A stretch of DNA of 6,639 bases from Cytophagales bacterium. Its GTDB lineage: Bacteria > Bacteroidota > Bacteroidia > Cytophagales > Cyclobacteriaceae. The notes below the pieces were generated by a model, which was not told where the DNA came from, made no database searches, and saw only the letters and a list, made by a program, of their open reading frames with translations. The stretch spans positions 1 to 6,639 of the forward strand of contig JAGUUF010000320.1 in assembly GCA_020063545.1 (NCBI GenBank), given 5' to 3'. Below are positions 1 through 3,821 of this stretch, piece by piece (the stretch's first letter is position 1; each line of letters opens with the position of its first letter). The translations under genes were made by a program, and so were the position numbers.

Positions 1-435
1 GGTATGGCAATTAAAGTATTTTACAAGGCTGAAGGAAGCCGGTATGCAAAAGTATCCATTCTTGACGCTAGGGGTAATGTGGTTTTCTATGATGTTGTAA
101 AAGCCCGTAACGGATTTATCCGGTCGTATAATATTTCCGAACTGCCGTATGGAGTGTACACCGTTAAGGTATCGGATAGTAACGGGGTCCGTTCCCAGGC
201 TTTTGAGGTTTCAGGGCCCGTGAGCATGCCCTACAAGGTAACCCGGTTGGAGAAGCAGGATAAATATTTGCTAAGTATTCCTTCGGGTAATGCACAAGTG
301 GTGAGGGTTAAAATTTTTGATGAGCAATCAAATGTTTTATACAGCGGCACTGAAAAACTCCGTGGCGATTTTGCAAAAGTCTATCATATCAAGAACCTCA
401 AGGGCGCTGCTCACTTTGAAGTTTACGGGAACTAA
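1..435 (+). CDS. Small two-module beta-rich protein, 5' end missing (paralog of the next gene)
   Basis: I do not recognise a named family. The frame is open from base 1 (GGT, Gly) to TAA at 433-435. The ATG at 4 is very probably an internal Met, because the first visible residues (GMAIKVFY) align with NGIFKVIY well inside the complete paralog at 636-1211. The signal peptide and about 35 N-terminal residues should therefore lie outside the window. The visible part looks like two similar modules. One contains VSILDARGNVVFY followed by NISELPYGVYTVKVSD, and the other contains VKIFDEQSNVLYSG followed by HIKNLKGAAHFEVYG. This pattern of strand, D-x-x-G/S-N-V, strand, then Leu-x-x-G-x-Y-x-V resembles small Bacteroidota Ig-like and type IX secretion C-terminal-type sandwiches, but the likeness is only by eye. 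The neighbour shares the blocks NGFI, VTRL and YLxSI. Export is inferred from the paralog. Function is unknown. Confidence 0.8.
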   Translation, partial: GMAIKVFYKAEGSRYAKVSILDARGNVVFYDVVKARNGFIRSYNISELPYGVYTVKVSDSNGVRSQAFEVSGPVSMPYKVTRLEKQDKYLLSIPSGNAQVVRVKIFDEQSNVLYSGTEKLRGDFAKVYHIKNLKGAAHFEVYGN

Positions 436-449
436 AAAGGGATAACTGC

Positions 450-546
450 AAACGTTTACGCTGGGAAAGTTCTTTGAATACAGAACTTTCCTGCTTTTTG
501 AGATTGTAAAATCATGATTCGGACAGTTCAGGCAGCGCAAACGTTT
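450..546. repeat. Nested inverted repeat with 14-bp outer arms around a perfect hairpin
   Basis: The outer arms are 450-463 (AAACGTTTACGCTG) and 533-546 (CAGCGCAAACGTTT). They are complementary at 13 of 14 positions; the one mismatch is A458 against C538. The inner 10-bp hairpin at 464-491 abuts the left arm directly. The remaining 41 bases (492-532) include the palindrome ATCATGAT at 511-518. The right arm runs into a T-run at 544-550. Both arms carry the palindrome AAACGTTT, so GCAAACGTTT also appears as a direct repeat at 448-457 and 537-546. It could be a second, larger terminator, a structured RNA 3' end, a protein-binding site or the remnant of a small repeat element. The sequence alone does not decide. 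Confidence 0.6.
463..499 (+). terminator. Intrinsic terminator after the first secreted-protein gene
   Basis: A perfect 10-bp inverted repeat (GGAAAGTTCT at 464-473 and AGAACTTTCC at 482-491) encloses an 8-base loop and is followed by CTTTTTG at 494-500. It begins 28 bases after the TAA of the upstream gene, which is the expected place for a Rho-independent terminator. The stem is AT-rich and the T-run is short, so termination may be incomplete. A larger inverted repeat encloses this hairpin (separate entry). Confidence 0.65.
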
Positions 547-604
547 TTTTGTTTTAAAAACCAGGTTTCCTTACAACTGCCCAACCTTCACCTATAGTCT
601 TCCG

Positions 605-612
605 TATTTTTG
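605..612 (+). promoter_or_regulatory. Possible Bacteroidota -7 promoter box for the second secreted-protein gene
   Basis: TATTTTTG fits the Bacteroidota primary-sigma -7 consensus TAnnTTTG. It ends 23 bases before the ATG at 636, which would put transcription start near 617-620 and give a leader of about 17 bases. No convincing TTG-type -33 element lies at the usual spacing upstream, so the call rests on one box. If correct, it excludes the in-frame GTG at 615 as the translation start. Confidence 0.35.
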
Positions 613-635
613 CGGTGAAACAAATTTTAAAAATT

Positions 636-1211
636 ATGAAAGCGAAATTATTTTTTATTGCTGCAGCCCTGATGGCAGCTACAGTCGCAATGGCAAATGA
701 TGACATCGCGCAAAAGTTTGCCGTAGTTGAACGCGGAAACGGTATCTTCAAAGTAATATATGAAGGTGAAAAATCAGGCACTGTTCAGATGAACATCCTG
801 AACCGGAATGGTGAGGTGGTACTTTCGAAAACGCTCAGGCATACCAATGGGTTTATCCTGCCTGTAAATTTCAGCGGAATGAAACCCGGTGATTACACCA
901 TACAACTGGTTGATGCTTCGGGTAAGTTTTCGAAAACGATTCAATATGCTAACAGATCGAAAGTAACAGGGCCTGCACCGGTTGTTCATGTTACCAGGCT
1001 TAGCCGGGATAACCAATACCTGATGTCTATTAGCGGTAACAGTCCTGAAAAACTGGATATCCGGATACTGGACAACGCGCTGAATACCATTTACCGCGAA
1101 ACGAGAGTGGTTGACCAGGCCGGTATTGTGTTTAACCTGAAAGAACTTTCCGGTTTTCCCATATTCAAAGTGATTACCGAATCGGGCGAGCAGGTGATTG
1201 TAAAAAAATAG
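636..1211 (+). CDS. Exported two-module beta-rich protein of unknown function
   Basis: This is a 191-residue protein beginning at ATG 636. I chose this start because the signal peptide begins cleanly there: MKAK, a hydrophobic core, then AMA before NDD, with predicted signal peptidase I cleavage after residue 20. An in-frame GTG at 615 would add MKQILKI in front and lies at or before the likely transcription start. The mature part seems to contain two related modules. The first covers about residues 33-102 (MNILNRNGEVVL, then FSGMKPGDYTIQLVD). The second covers about residues 114-191 (IRILDNALNTIY, then LKELSGFPIFKVITE). No Cys lipobox is present, so it is not a lipoprotein. The C-terminus (GEQVIVKK) recalls type A type IX sorting domains, but the protein is small and I cannot confirm T9SS cargo status. 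It is a tandem paralog of the gene at 1-435 and has its own terminator, so the two are probably transcribed separately. I do not recognise a function. Confidence 0.85.
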   Translation: MKAKLFFIAAALMAATVAMANDDIAQKFAVVERGNGIFKVIYEGEKSGTVQMNILNRNGEVVLSKTLRHTNGFILPVNFSGMKPGDYTIQLVDASGKFSKTIQYANRSKVTGPAPVVHVTRLSRDNQYLMSISGNSPEKLDIRILDNALNTIYRETRVVDQAGIVFNLKELSGFPIFKVITESGEQVIVKK

Positions 1212-1222
1212 TACCTGGAGCT

Positions 1223-1264
1223 AAGGAAGTGAGTTGTATAGCCGTGCAACTCACTTCTTTTTTT
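1223..1264 (+). terminator. Strong intrinsic terminator overlapping the 3' end of convergent mlaD
   Basis: A perfect 11-bp stem (GAAGTGAGTTG at 1226-1236 and CAACTCACTTC at 1247-1257) extends outward through one G-T and two A-T pairs. It has a 10-base loop and is followed by seven T at 1258-1264. It starts 12 bases after the TAG of the upstream gene. The right arm contains the mlaD stop codon (1251-1253 on the - strand), and the T-run is the Lys-rich end of mlaD read on the other strand. In the - direction no T-run follows the hairpin, so it should work mainly for + strand transcripts. Confidence 0.85.
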
Positions 1265-2213
1265 CTTTGTCTTTGAAATACTTTTTTAAAAAGGCGCTGT
1301 GCTGAAGAGCTTCCATGTTCTCATTGAATTTAGCGGTTCCTTCCTTAACCGATAGAATCGACTTCCGGAGATCATCAGCCATTGCGGTGTCGTACACGAG
1401 GGTATGCAAGGTGCCCTTACCTGCTTTTAATGCCGATAGGATAAGTTGAACCGAATCGGATGCTGCCCGGAGTTTTTTGCCGGTGGCTTCCAGGCTTGCT
1501 AATGTAGTTTTAACATGCTGTTCAGTAAGCGTATCGTTAAGCAGCCAGCCTGCAGTACCTCGCCCCCGGTTTACCTCATGGGTTATCCGGCTTAGCTGGG
1601 TGACTAATTCATTTGTTTTTTCTGTCGTTTCGCGAAGGTTCCTGGCCATCCGGTAGATTTCATTCCGTAACACGGTGTCGTAAAGCAGGGAAGAAACAGT
1701 GCCTTTACCCCGCTTTACCTGCCGGGTTATTTCCAGTAAATCGAACGTGAGCATGGCTGCATTTTCGTTTGTGGTATTCAGCGTGTGCAGTATATCATCG
1801 GTTTTTATGCGGCTAAATGTTTGGATCAGATCATTGTTGCTGACGATCACCCCATGTTCACTTCCCGGAGAAATATTGACCAACATATTTCCCATCAGTC
1901 CGTCCGTACCGATGCTGGCACGGGCATCGCGCTTAATGTAGGGCCGCATTTCTTCTTTTAATCGCATCTCCACTTCAATGATGGTATCGTGCAATATTGA
2001 AATGCGTGTTACGGAACCGATGTCGATTCCGGAGAACCGAACATTGTTACCGGGCTGCAATCCGCTTATGTTATTGAATTGCGCCCTGATCTTAAATGTC
2101 TGGCTGAAGAGGCTTTGCTTTTGACCAATCAGGTAAACGGCAATGGTAAAAAGGGCTGCTCCAGCGGTAACGAATATGCCAAGGCGTATGGTGCGGTTAG
2201 TTGTATTTTCCAT
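1251..2213 (-). CDS. mlaD: MlaD-type MCE domain protein of a lipid-transport ABC system
   Basis: This is the substrate-binding component of an Mla-type phospholipid transporter, anchored in the inner membrane and facing the periplasm, where MCE domains form a hexameric ring. From the chosen start the protein has 320 residues: a short cytoplasmic tail, one transmembrane helix (about 9-30), an MCE domain (about 39-119, with ISGLQPGNNVRFSGIDIGSV and ASIGTDGLMGN), then a predicted helical region to the end. It is much longer than E. coli MlaD (183 residues). The tail carries three motif copies at an exact 48-residue spacing (separate entry) and ends in FLKKYFKDKEKKK, a Lys-rich ending typical of Bacteroidota MCE proteins. 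I start it at ATG 2211-2213, ten bases after the mlaF stop. The in-frame ATG at 2252 would overlap mlaF by 29 bases and add 13 residues before an already normal N-terminus. It is the last gene of an mlaE-mlaF-mlaD cluster. Confidence 0.92.
   Translation of the reverse strand: MENTTNRTIRLGIFVTAGAALFTIAVYLIGQKQSLFSQTFKIRAQFNNISGLQPGNNVRFSGIDIGSVTRISILHDTIIEVEMRLKEEMRPYIKRDARASIGTDGLMGNMLVNISPGSEHGVIVSNNDLIQTFSRIKTDDILHTLNTTNENAAMLTFDLLEITRQVKRGKGTVSSLLYDTVLRNEIYRMARNLRETTEKTNELVTQLSRITHEVNRGRGTAGWLLNDTLTEQHVKTTLASLEATGKKLRAASDSVQLILSALKAGKGTLHTLVYDTAMADDLRKSILSVKEGTAKFNENMEALQHSAFLKKYFKDKEKKK
1386..1712 (-). repeat. Three coding repeats in mlaD with 144-bp spacing
   Basis: The MlaD tail contains RGKGTVSSLLYDT (1674-1712), RGRGTAGWLLNDT (1530-1568) and AGKGTLHTLVYDT (1386-1424). 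The consensus is (R/A)G(K/R)GT-x3-L-(L/V)-x-DT. The starts are 48 codons apart in both intervals. The segments between them are polar and helix-prone. G-x-GT-x-x-x-LL-x-D motifs recur in Bacteroidota MCE proteins; the regular spacing suggests a repeated helical unit. Confidence 0.8.
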
Positions 2214-2223
2214 AGGTTGTTGC

Positions 2224-2958
2224 TTATTCAAAGAAGGCTTTAACGGGTTCATTAGGTGATTTACTCAACGCATCGTACGTTGCTTCGGCATAGTTAATGC
2301 CATCGTGCAGAATAATCATGCGGTTGCCGGTAATGTGTGCACAGGCCAGATCGTGTGTGATGATGATGGAAGAAGCGTTATACATTTCCTTAATCGCATT
2401 CATCAAATAGCTGATTTCTTTTCCGGTAACCGGATCCAGCCCGCTGGTAGGCTCATCATACAGGATAATTTTCGGTCGCATGATTATGGTTCGTGCAAGC
2501 GCTACCCTTTTTTTCATCCCGCCTGATAATTCTGCGGGCATCATGTCGATAGCGTGTGCCAGCCCTACATTTTCAAGTGCTTCCTCTACCAGTTTATTCC
2601 GATCGAGCCCTTGTAATTTTTCAGGATGCCTGCGCAGCGGAAATTCAAGATTTTCCCGAACCGTCATTGAATCGTAGAGGGCACTGCCCTGGAACTGAAA
2701 GCCCACATCCATGCGTAGCCGGTCGAGTTCTTTCTGATTTAATTCCGGTATGCTTTTTCCAAGCACCATCAGTTTTCCGCTATCAACCGGCAGCAGGCCG
2801 ATAATGCATTTAATGAGCACCGATTTGCCTGAACCGGATTTGCCCATCACGACTACATTTTCCCCCGTAAACAGATTCATGGTAAACCCTTTCAACACCT
2901 GGTTGGTGCCAAACGACTTCCACAGGTTTTCAATTTCAATAACCGGTTGGTCGTTCAT
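2224..2958 (-). CDS. mlaF: MlaF-type ABC transporter ATPase
   Basis: This cytoplasmic ATPase should drive the MlaE permease in moving phospholipids between the inner membrane and the periplasmic MCE ring. All ABC motifs are intact in the 244 residues: Walker A GKSGSGKS (39-46), Q-loop in FQFQGSALYDSMTV (Gln90), signature LSGGMKKR (144-151), Walker B IILYDEP with the catalytic Glu169, D-loop SGLDP (172-176) and the switch His202 in ITHD. The segment GSALYDSMTVRENLEFPLR after the Q-loop is typical of the MlaF/TGD3 group rather than of importers or Lol ATPases. The start codon overlaps the mlaE stop in an ATGA (2955-2958), pointing to translational coupling, and mlaD starts ten bases after its stop. 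The length is slightly below E. coli MlaF (269 residues). The C-terminus ends EPVKAFFE. Confidence 0.95.
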   Translation of the reverse strand: MNDQPVIEIENLWKSFGTNQVLKGFTMNLFTGENVVVMGKSGSGKSVLIKCIIGLLPVDSGKLMVLGKSIPELNQKELDRLRMDVGFQFQGSALYDSMTVRENLEFPLRRHPEKLQGLDRNKLVEEALENVGLAHAIDMMPAELSGGMKKRVALARTIIMRPKIILYDEPTSGLDPVTGKEISYLMNAIKEMYNASSIIITHDLACAHITGNRMIILHDGINYAEATYDALSKSPNEPVKAFFE

Positions 2959-3725
2959 AATTCGTAAAAGATATCCGTTATCAGCACGGCAATAAAATCA
3001 AGAACAAACACAAGCATGGAACTGATTACAACCGCTGAGTTGGCGGTACGCCCTACGCCTTCGGTTCCTTTTTTAGAGGTGAATCCCTTATAGCACCCTA
3101 TAATGCCGATGGCCAGGCCGAAGAAGAACAATTTGGAAACAGACGGAATAAGGTCGCCAAACTTGAGGTACTCGAATACGTTGCTGAAATATAACTGAAA
3201 GCTAACTCCACCCTTCAGGTGTTCTACAATGGCAGACCCGATAAGGGAAACAAAATCCGACAGGATAACAAGCACGGGCAGCATAAGGATGCAGGCCGTA
3301 ACGCGGGTTATCACCAGGTATTTAAAGGGGTTCGTTCCCGAAACTTCCATGGCATCAATCTGTTCGGTTACTTTCATGGAAGCCAGCTCGGCCCCGATGC
3401 CCGATCCAATTTTTCCGGCACAAATAAGCGCTGTCACCACCGGGCCTATTTCGCGAACAATGGCAATACCTACCATTGCGGGCATCCACGATTCTGCCCC
3501 GAATTCGACTAAGGTAGGACGGGTTTGCAGGGTTAACACTACGCCCATGATAAAACCGGTTATGGAGACCAATGCCAGCGATTTGTTGCCAATCAAGAAG
3601 CATTGGCGTAGCAGTTCCCTAAACTCGTAGGGCGGAAACAGAAACTCGCGAAAGTACCGCGCAGTAAACAGGGTAATTTCACCTGTTTCGGCAAAGTAAG
3701 TTTTTAGTGTACGCATGCCTGCCAT
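2955..3725 (-). CDS. mlaE: MlaE-family ABC permease
   Basis: This is the integral inner-membrane permease of the Mla lipid transporter, expected to be a dimer bound by two MlaF subunits and topped by the MlaD ring. Its 256 residues match the family length (E. coli MlaE is 260). An N-terminal amphipathic segment (about 16-42, TARYFREFLFPPYEFRELL) precedes about five hydrophobic segments near 45-68, 83-103, 136-165, 195-213 and 230-252. The family signature spans residues 91-128: REIGPVVTALICAGKIG, then GAELASMKVTEQIDAMEV. The start is either ATG 3725 or the in-frame ATG at 3716 (MRTLK); neither has a clear Shine-Dalgarno sequence, and I keep the upstream one without strong reason. The gene leads the mlaE-mlaF-mlaD cluster and lies 96 bases after the icmF stop. 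It could have its own promoter or be read through from icmF. Confidence 0.94.
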   Translation of the reverse strand: MAGMRTLKTYFAETGEITLFTARYFREFLFPPYEFRELLRQCFLIGNKSLALVSITGFIMGVVLTLQTRPTLVEFGAESWMPAMVGIAIVREIGPVVTALICAGKIGSGIGAELASMKVTEQIDAMEVSGTNPFKYLVITRVTACILMLPVLVILSDFVSLIGSAIVEHLKGGVSFQLYFSNVFEYLKFGDLIPSVSKLFFFGLAIGIIGCYKGFTSKKGTEGVGRTANSAVVISSMLVFVLDFIAVLITDIFYEL

Positions 3726-3782
3726 GCACTAAATGTACTCCCGGTTTTAGTTTCCCGAGTATGATGTTTATCAGCAGCAGGT

Positions 3783-3806
3783 CTGATTTTTCCGGAGCTA
3801 AATCAG
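3783..3806. repeat. Weak inverted repeat in the icmF-mlaE gap
   Basis: CTGATTT (3783-3789) and AAATCAG (3800-3806) form a 7-bp stem with a 10-base loop, 16 bases after the icmF stop in the - direction. No T-run follows on the - strand, so it is a poor intrinsic terminator for icmF. It might stabilise the 3' end of the icmF transcript or mean nothing. Nothing else in the 96-base gap (3726-3821) is convincing; a TACATTTA on the - strand (3730-3737) is one mismatch from a -7 box but has no matching -33 element. Confidence 0.3.
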
Positions 3807-3821
3807 GTTTTGATTAGGCAG

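Noticed and set aside
337..540. 67-codon open frame on the - strand across the first intergenic region
   Set aside because: It runs through the perfect terminator hairpin and the end of a real gene on the + strand; no start context or family likeness.
615..635. In-frame GTG start at 615 for the second secreted protein
   Set aside because: It adds seven residues before a complete signal peptide and lies at or before the transcription start predicted from the TATTTTTG box; ATG 636 fits better.
2214..2252. Upstream ATG at 2252 for mlaD
   Set aside because: It would overlap mlaF by 29 bases and add a 13-residue extension with no visible role; ATG 2213 sits ten bases after the mlaF stop and gives a normal short tail before the membrane helix.
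3229..3630. 133-codon open frame on the + strand opposite mlaE
   Set aside because: It is antisense to the conserved MlaE signature and membrane segments; its composition is explained by codons on the other strand.
3730..3737. TACATTTA on the - strand as an mlaE promoter box
   Set aside because: It is one mismatch from TAnnTTTG, has no -33 element at the right distance, and would start the transcript almost on the start codon; too weak to list as a promoter.
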